NCBI RefSeq assembly: GCF_014323405.1
Contig: NZ_JACRWE010000003.1
Coordinates: 186,001 to 250,000, forward strand
Direction of reading: 5' to 3'
Source of the DNA: Romboutsia faecis
GTDB taxonomy: Bacteria; Bacillota; Clostridia; Peptostreptococcales; Peptostreptococcaceae
Length of the DNA: 64,000 bases
The notes under the pieces are model-generated. The model worked only from the letters and a program-made list of their open reading frames with translations, was not told where the DNA came from and did no database searches. Both the position numbers and the translations under genes were made by a program. Below are positions 52,762 through 61,830 of this stretch, one piece after another; the stretch's first letter is position 1, and each line of letters opens with the position of its first letter.

Positions 52762-53500
52762 AATAAAAAATAGCTTATATCCTATAATAACGTTTTTAAT
52801 AATATTAATTATCTGGCAACTTGTGGTTGAAGGATTTAATGTTCCGCAGTATATATTGCCATCACCTATTGATATTGTAGGGGTATTTTTTACAGACTAT
52901 GAAAGTTTATACTTACATACTGTAATTACATTAAATGAAGCTTTATTAGGATTTATATTATCCATTATAATAGCATTAATAATGGGGATAATGATGGACT
53001 TTATACCTATTTTTAAAAAGTGCTTTTATCCTATAATGCTTGTTACCCAAACAATACCTACAATAACAATAGCACCTTTATTAATTATTTGGTTTGGTTT
53101 TGGTACATTACCAAAAGTATTAATGGTAACATTAACTTGTTTCTTCCCAATATTAATAAATTTTGTTGATGGTATGGAAAATTTAGATATAGATTATTTA
53201 AATTTGTTTAAAACTATGAATGCAAGTAAACTAAATACGTTTATCCATCTTAAATTTCCTATGTCAATGGATAAATTGTTTTCTGGTCTTAAGATATCAT
53301 CTACTTATGCTGTAATGGCAGCCACAGTTGCTGAGTGGTTAGGAGGAAGCCAAGGGCTTGGAGTTTATATGGTTAGATCAAAAAGTGCATATGCTTTAGA
53401 TAAAGTATTTGCATCAACATTAATTGTTGTAGTTAGTAGTTTAATATTTGTGGGAATAATTCAAGTAATAAAAAAGATTGTATTAAGACATAAGAATTAG
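52736..53500 (+). CDS. thiX: ABC transporter permease, thiamin-precursor uptake (ThiX-like)
   Basis: A 254-residue permease with six transmembrane helices. The cytoplasmic EAA-type loop is [25 protein letters not shown] and the C-terminal region has [18 protein letters not shown], as in the SsuC/TauC/ThiX branch. The TPP riboswitch and the NMT1-like binding protein make a thiamin pyrimidine precursor the likely cargo. It overlaps the DUF77 gene by 26 bases, and an upstream GGGGG serves as a distant ribosome binding site. Confidence 0.85.
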   Translation: MRNLRIIDKIKNSLYPIITFLIILIIWQLVVEGFNVPQYILPSPIDIVGVFFTDYESLYLHTVITLNEALLGFILSIIIALIMGIMMDFIPIFKKCFYPIMLVTQTIPTITIAPLLIIWFGFGTLPKVLMVTLTCFFPILINFVDGMENLDIDYLNLFKTMNASKLNTFIHLKFPMSMDKLFSGLKISSTYAVMAATVAEWLGGSQGLGVYMVRSKSAYALDKVFASTLIVVVSSLIFVGIIQVIKKIVLRHKN

Positions 53501-53510
53501 GGAGGATATT

Positions 53511-54521
53511 ATGAGATTAAAAAAAATGGGGATTTTATCCCTAATAGGAACTTTAACTTTAGGAAGTTTAGTAGGATGTTCAACTAAGAATGCTGAATCT
53601 AGTTCAAATAAAGATCAGCTAGAAAAAGTTACTATGGTTCTAGACTGGACACCAAATACTAACCATACTGGATTATATGTAGCATTAGAAAATGGATATT
53701 ATAAAGATGAAGGGTTAGATGTAGATATAGTACAACCTTCTGATGGAGGTGCAGCAACTTTAGTTGCAACAGGTAAGGCAGACTTTGGCATAAGTTATCA
53801 AGAAGAAGTAACTTATGCTAAGACAAGCAAAGACCCACTTCCTATAAAGGCTGTAGCAACAATAATACAACATAATACATCTGGATTTGCTTCACCAGTC
53901 GATAGGAATATTAATACAGTTAAGGATTTTGAAGGAAAAACTTATGGTGGATGGGGGTCTCCATCAGAAGAAGCTATATTTAAGGCTGTTATGGAAAAAA
54001 ATAATGCAGATATAAGTAAATTAAAAATAGTAGATATAGGAACAGATGATTTCTTTACAGCTACTAGTAAGAATGTTGACTTTGCCTGGATATTTGAAGG
54101 ATGGGATGGTGTTGAAGCTACTAGAAAAGGTATAGACTTAAACTTTATGCCAATTAAAGATTTAGATGAGAGATTAGATTACTATACTCCACTTATAATA
54201 TCAAATGAAAAACTTATTAGCCAAAATCCAGACTTAGTGAAGAAATTCTTAAAAGCAACGACAAAGGGATATGAGTATGCAATAGAGAACCCAACAGAGT
54301 CTGCTAAAATACTTGTTAAATATGCTCCTGAAATAGAAGAGGATTTAGCTATTAAGAGCCAAGAGTATTTAGCAACTAAATATAAAGATGATGCAACTAA
54401 ATGGGGAGAAATGAAAGATAAGGTATGGGATAATTATACAGAATTCTTAAGGGAATATAATTTGATAGATAAGGATATGGAAGCAAAAGATGCTTATACA
54501 AATGAATTCTTACCAGAATAA
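53511..54521 (+). CDS. thiY: NMT1/THI5-like substrate-binding lipoprotein (ThiY-like)
   Basis: A 336-residue binding protein. The lipobox is GSLVGC (Cys23), so it is lipid-anchored outside the cell. The NMT1/THI5-like fold starts [23 protein letters not shown] and includes [24 protein letters not shown]. Homologues such as ThiY bind the formylamino pyrimidine breakdown product of thiamin. It follows the permease by 10 bases with GGAGG. Its 3' end overlaps the ATPase gene by 32 bases. Confidence 0.87.
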   Translation: MRLKKMGILSLIGTLTLGSLVGCSTKNAESSSNKDQLEKVTMVLDWTPNTNHTGLYVALENGYYKDEGLDVDIVQPSDGGAATLVATGKADFGISYQEEVTYAKTSKDPLPIKAVATIIQHNTSGFASPVDRNINTVKDFEGKTYGGWGSPSEEAIFKAVMEKNNADISKLKIVDIGTDDFFTATSKNVDFAWIFEGWDGVEATRKGIDLNFMPIKDLDERLDYYTPLIISNEKLISQNPDLVKKFLKATTKGYEYAIENPTESAKILVKYAPEIEEDLAIKSQEYLATKYKDDATKWGEMKDKVWDNYTEFLREYNLIDKDMEAKDAYTNEFLPE

Positions 54522-55224
54522 AAATAAAAAAATCAGTATAAATAATGTTAGCAAGAGCTATGATGGAACAAAAATATTAGATAACATAAGTATGGATGTA
54601 TATGAAGGTGAATTTGTATCAATTTTAGGTCCGAGTGGATGTGGAAAAAGTACAATATTTAACTTAATATGTAATCTAACTGGTACTGACAGTGGAGATA
54701 TTAATGTTAATGGCAAGATAAGCTATATGTATCAAAAAGATTTATTACTACCATATAAGACAATTATAGATAATGTGGCACTACCATTAATACTTAATAA
54801 AAAAAGCAAAAAAGAAGCAAAGGAAATAGTAAATCCTTATTTTAAAGTATTTGGCCTAAGTGGATACGAAAATAAATATCCAAATGAATTATCAGGTGGT
54901 ATGAAGCAAAGAGCAAACTTTTTAAGGACTTATATTAATTCTGACGATATTATGCTTTTAGATGAACCTTTTGGTGCATTAGATTCTATAACAAAACTAT
55001 CAATGCAAAGATGGTTACTAGAAGTAAAAGGTAGGGTTAATTCAACTATTATTCTTATAACTCATGATATAGATGAGGCGATAATGTTATCTAATAGAAT
55101 ATATGTTATTTCTCAAAAGCCAGCTAGTGTGAAAAAGGAGTTTATTGTTAACAAGACTGATAATAATGATAAAAAAATGGAGCAAGTTATTAAATTAAAA
55201 AATGAGATATTAAGTCTACTATAA
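54490..55224 (+). CDS. thiZ: ABC transporter ATP-binding protein (ThiZ-like)
   Basis: A 244-residue ABC ATPase of the nitrate/sulfonate/thiamin-precursor type. Walker A is GPSGCGKST, the signature LSGGMKQR, Walker [13 protein letters not shown], and the H-loop ITHDIDEA. The start overlaps the end of the binding-protein gene in another frame; I use the ATG at 54490 because GGAAGC lies 8 bases before it, although the ATG at 54502 is possible. It energises the permease. A terminator follows at 55288. Confidence 0.9.
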   Translation: MLIQMNSYQNKNKKISINNVSKSYDGTKILDNISMDVYEGEFVSILGPSGCGKSTIFNLICNLTGTDSGDINVNGKISYMYQKDLLLPYKTIIDNVALPLILNKKSKKEAKEIVNPYFKVFGLSGYENKYPNELSGGMKQRANFLRTYINSDDIMLLDEPFGALDSITKLSMQRWLLEVKGRVNSTIILITHDIDEAIMLSNRIYVISQKPASVKKEFIVNKTDNNDKKMEQVIKLKNEILSLL

Positions 55225-55287
55225 ATTTATATAATTATTGACTTTTAAATATTTATAGTGCTACTATTTAATTAAAATAAAATCATA

Positions 55288-55347
55288 AAGCCATAAAGGT
55301 AATTATCAAAGATTAGATCTTTAATATTCCTTTGTGGCTTTTTTTAT
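55288..55347 (+). terminator. Terminator of the thi operon
   Basis: AAGCCATAAAGG and CCTTTGTGGCTT pair around AT-rich sequence that contains a further small stem, then six or more Ts. Confidence 0.75.
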
Positions 55348-55605
55348 AAGAAATTATATGGAAATATTCCAAGAAATGAGTAAAAAGTTTATAAAAATTG
55401 CATGGTAAAATTACAAAATAGTATTTATTTCTATATTAGTTGCATTATATAAAAAATTTAGAATAAATATTCAACTTTTATAAATAAACTTAAAAACAGT
55501 TTTTTGATTAAACTTATACTTATAAATTACTAAATACTTAATAATTTTAATGAATAAGCATAGAATTAATATAAAAAGTTAAAAAATAATAAGAATTTAG
55601 AGTTA

Positions 55606-55634
55606 TTGACTTTTAACATAATGTACACTAAAAT
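55606..55634 (+). promoter_or_regulatory. Candidate opp promoter
   Basis: TTGACT (55606-55611), 17 bases, TAAAAT (55629-55634). Confidence 0.55.
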
Positions 55635-55769
55635 GTAAATAACTTAAATGAATTTTCATATTTCTAAAAATTTAGAAAATTTAAATTCTAAAGTTTAATG
55701 CATGGGTGTAGGGAGAGTAAAAGAGTTTTATAAAGTTAAATTAGATATTAGTAAAAGGGGGATTTACGT

Positions 55770-56696
55770 ATGGACACGGCAAAATATGTTTTTAAACGTA
55801 TTATGATGGCAATATTTACAATATTTGTTGCTGCTACAATTACATTCTTTTTAATGAAACTAGTACCAGGAAGTCCATTTGCTTCAGAGAAAACAAATGA
55901 AATAGCGCAACAAGCTTTAAATGAGAAGTACGGACTGGATAAGCCGGTATTAGTACAATACAAAATATACTTACAACAATTATTACAAGGAGATTTAGGT
56001 GTAAGTTATAAACTTCAAAAAAATGTACCAGTCACAAAAATAATCGCAGATTCTTTCCCTATATCAGCAAGAATTGGTGCAATGGCAATTGGCTTTGCAC
56101 TATTAGTAGGAATACCATTAGGATGCCTATCAGCTTTGAAAAGAGGTAAATGGGAGGACAGTGTAATCCGTGTTGTATCAACATTAGGTATTGCTGTTCC
56201 GTCATTTGTAATAGCAACAGCATCCATGTTAATATTTGCAATTGAATTAAATTTATTACCTACTTATGGTTTAAGCAATCCATCTAGCTATATATTACCT
56301 GTATTTACATTAGGATTTTATCCTATGTGTTACATAACAAGACTAATGAGATCAAGCATGTTAGATTCATTAGGCCAAGATTATATTAGAACAGCAAGGG
56401 CAAAAGGAATGTCAGAGTTTATAGTTACATTTAAACATGCTTTAAAAAACTCACTTATTCCAGTAATAACGTATTTAGGACCATTAGTAGCATTTACATT
56501 AACTGGTGGTTTTGTTGTAGAAAAAGTATTCAATATTCCAGGGCTTGGAAGATATTTTATTAAAGCAATAGATGCAAGGGATTATAACCTTATAATGGGA
56601 ACAACTGTTTTCTTAGCATCATTTATTATATTAATGAACTTAGTTTGTGACATCTTATATAAACTGGTAGATCCAAGAATTAAGTTAGATGAATAA
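55770..56696 (+). CDS. oppB: Oligopeptide ABC transporter permease OppB
   Basis: A 308-residue permease with six transmembrane helices. The start is typical (YVFKRIMMAIFTIFVAATITFFLMKLVPGSPF), and the EAA loop includes DYIRTARAKGMSEF. It forms the translocation channel with OppC. AGGGGGA precedes the ATG. It is the first gene of oppBCDFA. Confidence 0.93.
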   Translation: MDTAKYVFKRIMMAIFTIFVAATITFFLMKLVPGSPFASEKTNEIAQQALNEKYGLDKPVLVQYKIYLQQLLQGDLGVSYKLQKNVPVTKIIADSFPISARIGAMAIGFALLVGIPLGCLSALKRGKWEDSVIRVVSTLGIAVPSFVIATASMLIFAIELNLLPTYGLSNPSSYILPVFTLGFYPMCYITRLMRSSMLDSLGQDYIRTARAKGMSEFIVTFKHALKNSLIPVITYLGPLVAFTLTGGFVVEKVFNIPGLGRYFIKAIDARDYNLIMGTTVFLASFIILMNLVCDILYKLVDPRIKLDE

Positions 56697-56711
56697 GGGG
56701 GGACAACTTTT

Positions 56712-57722
56712 ATGATTTTAGATAATAGTAAGAAATTTAACTGTGAAGTTGATTTATCTCCAGATGACTTCAAACCAGTTACAAAAGAAGTACAACAAAG
56801 TTTAATAACTATGGGGGAAAATACAAGCTACTGGAAAGACGCATGGAGAAGATTAAAAGAAAATAAAATTGCAATGATTGCATTAGTAGCAATTATATTA
56901 ATTATAGGTTTTGCATTTATAGGACCTTTCTTAAGTCCATATACATATGATCAACAAATTAGGGGACATGAAAATCTATTCCCTTGCATGGAACATCCAT
57001 TTGGAACTGACAAGTTAGGTAGAGATTTATTAGTAAGAACTATGGTTGGAGCAAGAATATCATTATTAATTGGTATAGGCTCTGCAGTTATAGTTTTAGT
57101 TATAGGATCTATTTATGGAGCTATATCTGGGCTTGCAGGTGGTAAAATAGATACAGTAATGATGAGGATAGTTGAAATAATTTATTCATTACCTGATATG
57201 TTAGTTATTATATTACTTAGAATAGTACTACATGAACCATTAACAAAAGCCTTTGATTCTGGAAAAGCATTTGGAGTTCTTCAGACTCTAGGACCGGGTA
57301 TTATAGCTATGTTTATAGTTTATGGACTTTTATATTGGGTTGGTATGGCGAGGATTGTAAGAGGGCAAGTTTTACAATTAAAAGAGATGGAATATATTAG
57401 TGCAGCACGTGCATTAGGTGCAAATAATAAACGATTAATATATAAACACTTACTTCCAAACTGTGTTGGTCAATTAGTCGTAACTACAATGTTACAAATA
57501 CCCTCAGCGATATTTACAGAAGCCTTTTTAAGCTTCTTAGGAATTGGTGTAAGTAAACCACTAGCAAGCTTAGGTTCCTTAGCATCAGATGCATTATCTG
57601 GAATATCATCATATCCATACAGATTAATGTTCCCAGCAGTTGCTATAAGTATTATTATACTTGCATTTAACTTATTTGGGGATGGATTAAGAGATGCACT
57701 TGATCCAAGATTAAAGAGATAG
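56712..57722 (+). CDS. oppC: Oligopeptide ABC transporter permease OppC
   Basis: A 336-residue permease. A polar N-terminal tail of about 45 residues and a hydrophobic helix (about 54-75) precede the domain found in all OppC proteins, with EHPFGTDKLGRDLLVR and the EAA loop EYISAARALGANNKRLI. AGGGGGG precedes the ATG. It pairs with OppB, whose gene ends 15 bases before. Confidence 0.93.
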   Translation: MILDNSKKFNCEVDLSPDDFKPVTKEVQQSLITMGENTSYWKDAWRRLKENKIAMIALVAIILIIGFAFIGPFLSPYTYDQQIRGHENLFPCMEHPFGTDKLGRDLLVRTMVGARISLLIGIGSAVIVLVIGSIYGAISGLAGGKIDTVMMRIVEIIYSLPDMLVIILLRIVLHEPLTKAFDSGKAFGVLQTLGPGIIAMFIVYGLLYWVGMARIVRGQVLQLKEMEYISAARALGANNKRLIYKHLLPNCVGQLVVTTMLQIPSAIFTEAFLSFLGIGVSKPLASLGSLASDALSGISSYPYRLMFPAVAISIIILAFNLFGDGLRDALDPRLKR

Positions 57723-57734
57723 GGGGACAAAATT

Positions 57735-58748
57735 ATGGGAGTTATTAAGGATGATACATTATTAAAAGTAAATGATTTAGAGGTATCTTTTTTTACTCAT
57801 GCAGGAGAAGTAAAAGCAGTTCGCAAAGTTTCATATGATTTAAAATACGGTGAGGCTATGGGGATCGTCGGTGAATCAGGAAGTGGTAAATCAGTATCAT
57901 CATATGCTTTAATGGGGATTATACCTGAGCCGGGGAAAATACTTAACGGTAGTATTAATTTTGAAGATAAAGATATTACTAAATTATCTGAAGCTGAGAT
58001 GCTTAAATTAAGAGGGAAAGAAGTAGGGATGATATTCCAAGACCCTATGACATCTTTAAATCCAGTTTTTACTGTTGGAAGTCAAATTGATGAGAGTTTA
58101 AAAAAACATACAAATTTAGATAAGAAAGAAAGAGAAAAAAGAATCATAGAATTGTTTGAATTAGTTGGAATTAACCAACCTGAAAAAAGATTAAAGCAAT
58201 ACCCTCATGAATTTTCTGGAGGTATGAGACAACGTGTTATGATTGCTATGGCACTTGCCTGTAATCCAAAATTACTAATAGCAGATGAACCAACAACAGC
58301 TTTAGACGTTACAATACAAGCTCAAATAATAGAGTTATTAAAAGAACTAAAAGAAAAAATAAATATGTCTATAATTTTTATTACACATGATTTAGGTGTT
58401 ATATCAGAAATATGTGATAAAGTAGCAGTCATGTATGCAGGAAATATTATAGAAAGAGGAAGTATTGATGATATATTCTATAATCCTAAACATCCATATA
58501 CATTAGGTCTTTTAAAATCTATACCTAAGATAAATGCTGATGAGCATGAAAGATTAATACCTATTGAAGGTAATCCAGTAGATTTAATAAATCCGCCAAA
58601 AGGGTGTGCTTTTGCACCAAGATGTGATTATTGTATGAATATATGTATGGAAAAAGTTCCACCAGTTTATTCTGTTGAAAAAGGTCATGAATCTAGCTGC
58701 TGGTTGTTAGTAAAAGAAGAATTTGAAAGGGAGGTAAAGGCACTATGA
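57735..58748 (+). CDS. oppD: Oligopeptide ABC transporter ATPase OppD
   Basis: A 337-residue ATPase. Walker A is [11 protein letters not shown], the Q-loop [11 protein letters not shown], the signature FSGGMRQR, Walker [14 protein letters not shown], and the H-loop ITHDLGV. The C-terminal oligopeptide/dipeptide domain contains four cysteines ([14 protein letters not shown]) that can bind an Fe-S cluster, as in related dipeptide ATPases. Its stop overlaps the oppF start by four bases (ATGA). Confidence 0.94.
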   Translation: MGVIKDDTLLKVNDLEVSFFTHAGEVKAVRKVSYDLKYGEAMGIVGESGSGKSVSSYALMGIIPEPGKILNGSINFEDKDITKLSEAEMLKLRGKEVGMIFQDPMTSLNPVFTVGSQIDESLKKHTNLDKKEREKRIIELFELVGINQPEKRLKQYPHEFSGGMRQRVMIAMALACNPKLLIADEPTTALDVTIQAQIIELLKELKEKINMSIIFITHDLGVISEICDKVAVMYAGNIIERGSIDDIFYNPKHPYTLGLLKSIPKINADEHERLIPIEGNPVDLINPPKGCAFAPRCDYCMNICMEKVPPVYSVEKGHESSCWLLVKEEFEREVKAL

Positions 58749-59734
58749 TAAATGAAAAGAAAAATGACAATTTAATTGAAATAGTAGGATTAAAAAAGTA
58801 CTTCCCAGTTAAAGAGGGATTCTTAAAAACTAATTATGTAAAAGCAGTTGATGATGTTTCATTACATATAAAAAAAGGGGAAACTTTAGGTTTAGTTGGT
58901 GAAAGTGGATGTGGCAAGACGACTTTAGGTAGAACTATATTAAGACTTCATGAACCTACTGAAGGAAAGATTATATATAAGGGTGAAGATATAACTAAAG
59001 TAGATATGCTTTCATATAGAAGAAAGATGCAAATAATATTTCAAGATCCATATGCATCTTTAGATCCAAGGATGACGATTGGTGATATTATTGGTGAGCC
59101 GCTAGATATCCATAAACTATATAAGAATAAGCAAGAAAGACAAGAAAAGATATATAATTTGCTTGAAACTGTTGGCTTAAATAAAGAACATGCAAATCGT
59201 TTTGCACATGAGTTCTCAGGGGGACAAAGACAAAGAATCGGAATCGCAAGAGCATTAGCTGTAGAACCAGAATTTATTGTTTGTGATGAGCCTATTTCTG
59301 CTTTAGATGTTTCTATACAAGCTCAAGTTGTAAATATGCTAGAAGATCTACAAGCCGAAAGAGGATTTACTTATTTATTTATTGCGCATGATTTATCAGT
59401 TGTTAAGCATATAAGTAATAGAATAGGTGTAATGTATTTAGGTCATTTAGTTGAGTTAACAACAAGCAAAGAATTATATAAAAATCCGATGCATCCATAT
59501 ACACAGACATTACTTTCTGCAATTCCAATAGCAGATCCAAAGATGAGTAGATCTAGAAAGCGTATAGTTCTAGAGGGAGATATACCAAGTCCATTAAATC
59601 CACCTAGTGGATGTACATTTAGAACTAGATGTCCATATGCTACAAGTGAATGTAGTAAAGTAGCACCTACATTAAAAGAATATGATAACGGACATTTCGT
59701 TGCATGTCATAACTTAGATAAAATACAAAAATAA
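58745..59734 (+). CDS. oppF: Oligopeptide ABC transporter ATPase OppF
   Basis: A 329-residue ATPase, the partner of OppD. Walker A is GESGCGKTT, the Q-loop FQDPYASLDPRM, the signature FSGGQRQR, Walker B FIVCDEPISALDV, and the H-loop IAHDLSV. A C-terminal cysteine cluster (CTFRTRCPYATSEC) matches the OppF tail. The start codon overlaps the oppD stop, a sign of translational coupling. Confidence 0.94.
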   Translation: MINEKKNDNLIEIVGLKKYFPVKEGFLKTNYVKAVDDVSLHIKKGETLGLVGESGCGKTTLGRTILRLHEPTEGKIIYKGEDITKVDMLSYRRKMQIIFQDPYASLDPRMTIGDIIGEPLDIHKLYKNKQERQEKIYNLLETVGLNKEHANRFAHEFSGGQRQRIGIARALAVEPEFIVCDEPISALDVSIQAQVVNMLEDLQAERGFTYLFIAHDLSVVKHISNRIGVMYLGHLVELTTSKELYKNPMHPYTQTLLSAIPIADPKMSRSRKRIVLEGDIPSPLNPPSGCTFRTRCPYATSECSKVAPTLKEYDNGHFVACHNLDKIQK

Positions 59735-59788
59735 GGTATATATTACCAAAGGTATTATATAGATAATAATTAGGGGGAGGATAATAGT

Positions 59789-61435
59789 ATGAAAATGCTA
59801 AAATTTAAGAAAAAAGTTGCAGTTATATTAGCTTCAACTTTAGCACTATCAACAGTACTATCTGGATGTAGTAGTTCAGGTGGCAATTCAACAGGAGGTT
59901 CTGCAAATGGATTCGAACTTAATGTATGCGTTGGACCAGAGCCTGAATCAATAGATCCAGCAAAGAATACTGCTTCAGATGGTTCTACATTAATAAACCA
60001 TGCTTTTGAGGGTCTTATGAAATTAGATTCTAATAGCAAAGTAGTTGAAGGTCAAGCAGCAAAATACGAAGTAAGTGAAGATAAAAAAGTATATACTTTT
60101 ACACTTCGTGATGATGCAAAATGGTCAGATGGAGAAGCTGTAAAAGCAAGTGATTTCGTATATTCTTGGCAAAGATTAGTAAATCCAGAAACAGCAGCAG
60201 ATTACAACTATATGATAGATATGGTTGAAAATGCAAATGATATAATGAAAGGTAAAAAAGATCCTAGCGAGTTAGGTATAAAAGCACTTGATGAAAAAAC
60301 ATTAGAAATAACTTTATCAACACCTACTACATATTTCTTAGAAATATGTGCATTCCCAGCTACATATCCTGTAAGACAAGATATAGTAGAAGCTAATCCT
60401 GACACTTGGTCAACTGACCCACAAACATATATAGGAAATGGTCCATATGTTTTAAAAGAATGGAATCATCAAGCTAAAATGGTATATGCTAAAAATGAAA
60501 ATTATTATGATTTAGAAAAATTAGGACCAGATACAATTAACTTCGAACTTATGGAAGATCAAAATACTATATTATCTGCATTTAAAAATGGAGAAATATT
60601 ATTTGGAGATGATTTACCAAATGATGAAATAGAAGCTATGAAAGAGAATGGATTAGAAATAAAAAGTCAATTAGGAACTTATTTCTTATGCTTAAATGTT
60701 AAAGAAAAAGGTTTAGATAATGTAAAGGTTAGACAAGCTCTTGCTCTTGCAATAGACAGAGAATACTTAGTTGAAAAAGTAGCTCAAGGTGGTCAAATAC
60801 CAGCAGATACTTTTGTTCCTACAGGTTTAAGTGACGAAGATGGAAGCACAGAATTCCATAGTAACGCTGAAGCTTGGTATAGTGCAGATTCAAAAGATTA
60901 TGAAGCAAATATAAAAAAAGCAAAAGAACTTCTTAAAGAAGCTGGATACGAAAATGGTAAAGGACTTCCAACTATAGAGTTAATGTGTAACCAAGGACAC
61001 GAACCAATAATGGAAGCTGTACAAAATATGTGGAAAGAAAATCTTGGTATAAATGCAACTATATCTAATCAAGACTGGAATGTATTTATAGATACAAGAA
61101 AGAAAGGAGATTATCAAGTAGCTCGTCATGGATGGTTAGCTGATTATAATGATCCAATATCATTCTTAGATATGTGGATAACAGGTGGCGGAAATAATGA
61201 TGCTCAATGGTCAAATACAGACTATGATAAATTAATAAGCGAAATAAAAACATCAACTGATAATAAAGAAAGATATACAAAAATGCATGAAGCAGAAAAA
61301 ATATTAGGTGAAGAAATGCCAGTAATACCACTTTATTATTACACTGACTTAATGTTAGTTTCAGATAAGTTAGAAGGATTCTATTCTTCACCACTTGGAT
61401 ATAAATACTTTATGTATACTTCAGTTGCTGAATAA
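59789..61435 (+). CDS. oppA: Oligopeptide-binding lipoprotein OppA
   Basis: A 548-residue binding protein. The signal peptide ends in a lipobox (TVLSGC, Cys26), and a Ser/Gly linker follows. The mature protein is of the family 5 extracellular solute-binding type, with GPEPESIDPAKNTASDGSTL, FTLRDDAKWSDGEAVKASDF and VRQALALAIDRE as signatures. It delivers peptides to OppBC. GGGGGAGG precedes the ATG. It lies 54 bases after oppF and is likely to be the most abundant product. Confidence 0.93.
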   Translation: MKMLKFKKKVAVILASTLALSTVLSGCSSSGGNSTGGSANGFELNVCVGPEPESIDPAKNTASDGSTLINHAFEGLMKLDSNSKVVEGQAAKYEVSEDKKVYTFTLRDDAKWSDGEAVKASDFVYSWQRLVNPETAADYNYMIDMVENANDIMKGKKDPSELGIKALDEKTLEITLSTPTTYFLEICAFPATYPVRQDIVEANPDTWSTDPQTYIGNGPYVLKEWNHQAKMVYAKNENYYDLEKLGPDTINFELMEDQNTILSAFKNGEILFGDDLPNDEIEAMKENGLEIKSQLGTYFLCLNVKEKGLDNVKVRQALALAIDREYLVEKVAQGGQIPADTFVPTGLSDEDGSTEFHSNAEAWYSADSKDYEANIKKAKELLKEAGYENGKGLPTIELMCNQGHEPIMEAVQNMWKENLGINATISNQDWNVFIDTRKKGDYQVARHGWLADYNDPISFLDMWITGGGNNDAQWSNTDYDKLISEIKTSTDNKERYTKMHEAEKILGEEMPVIPLYYYTDLMLVSDKLEGFYSSPLGYKYFMYTSVAE

Positions 61436-61830
61436 TAGAAAATATTATTAAGTTGTAAAAGATGATTTGTAGATTAAATCTACGAATCATCTTTTTTATT
61501 TTTAATATACAAAATCCTAACGATTGAGTGTATTTAAATATGTCTTTTATATTTATTTTTGGGTAAATAGTATAACATAATTATAAAAAAATGATCATAT
61601 TATATTTTATTATTATAAAATAATTTTTAAAAACAAATTTGAAAACGTAAACACATCTATATTTATAAAAATAAAGTAAAAAATGTAAAAAGATGAAGAA
61701 AATAGTATACTATATTGTAAAAAATATGATATAATTTTTTTAATTTAAAAACACGAATTATTTTATTTGAAATTTTAAAAAAGTAAAGCGTGTAAATAAA
61801 AAGTAAAACAATATTGAGGGAGAATTTACA
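61436..61830. other. Gap between oppA and the 5'-nucleotidase gene
   Basis: It contains the oppA terminator (61457-61496) and about 330 bases of very AT-rich sequence with the promoter of the next gene; a GATATAAT lies near 61728-61735. I see no gene. Confidence 0.5.
61457..61496 (+). terminator. Terminator of the opp operon
   Basis: AAAGATGATT pairs with AATCATCTTT with an inner GTAGATT/AATCTAC stem, then six Ts. Confidence 0.85.

Larger units (their letters stand above)
55225..55769. other. AT-rich gap between the thi and opp operons
   Basis: It holds the thi terminator (55288-55347) and a candidate opp promoter (55606-55634), with about 250 bases of very AT-rich sequence between. I see no gene or known riboswitch. 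The leader from the promoter to oppB is about 130 bases and contains a short GC-richer stretch (GGGTGTAGGGAGAG, near 55704). Confidence 0.5.
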
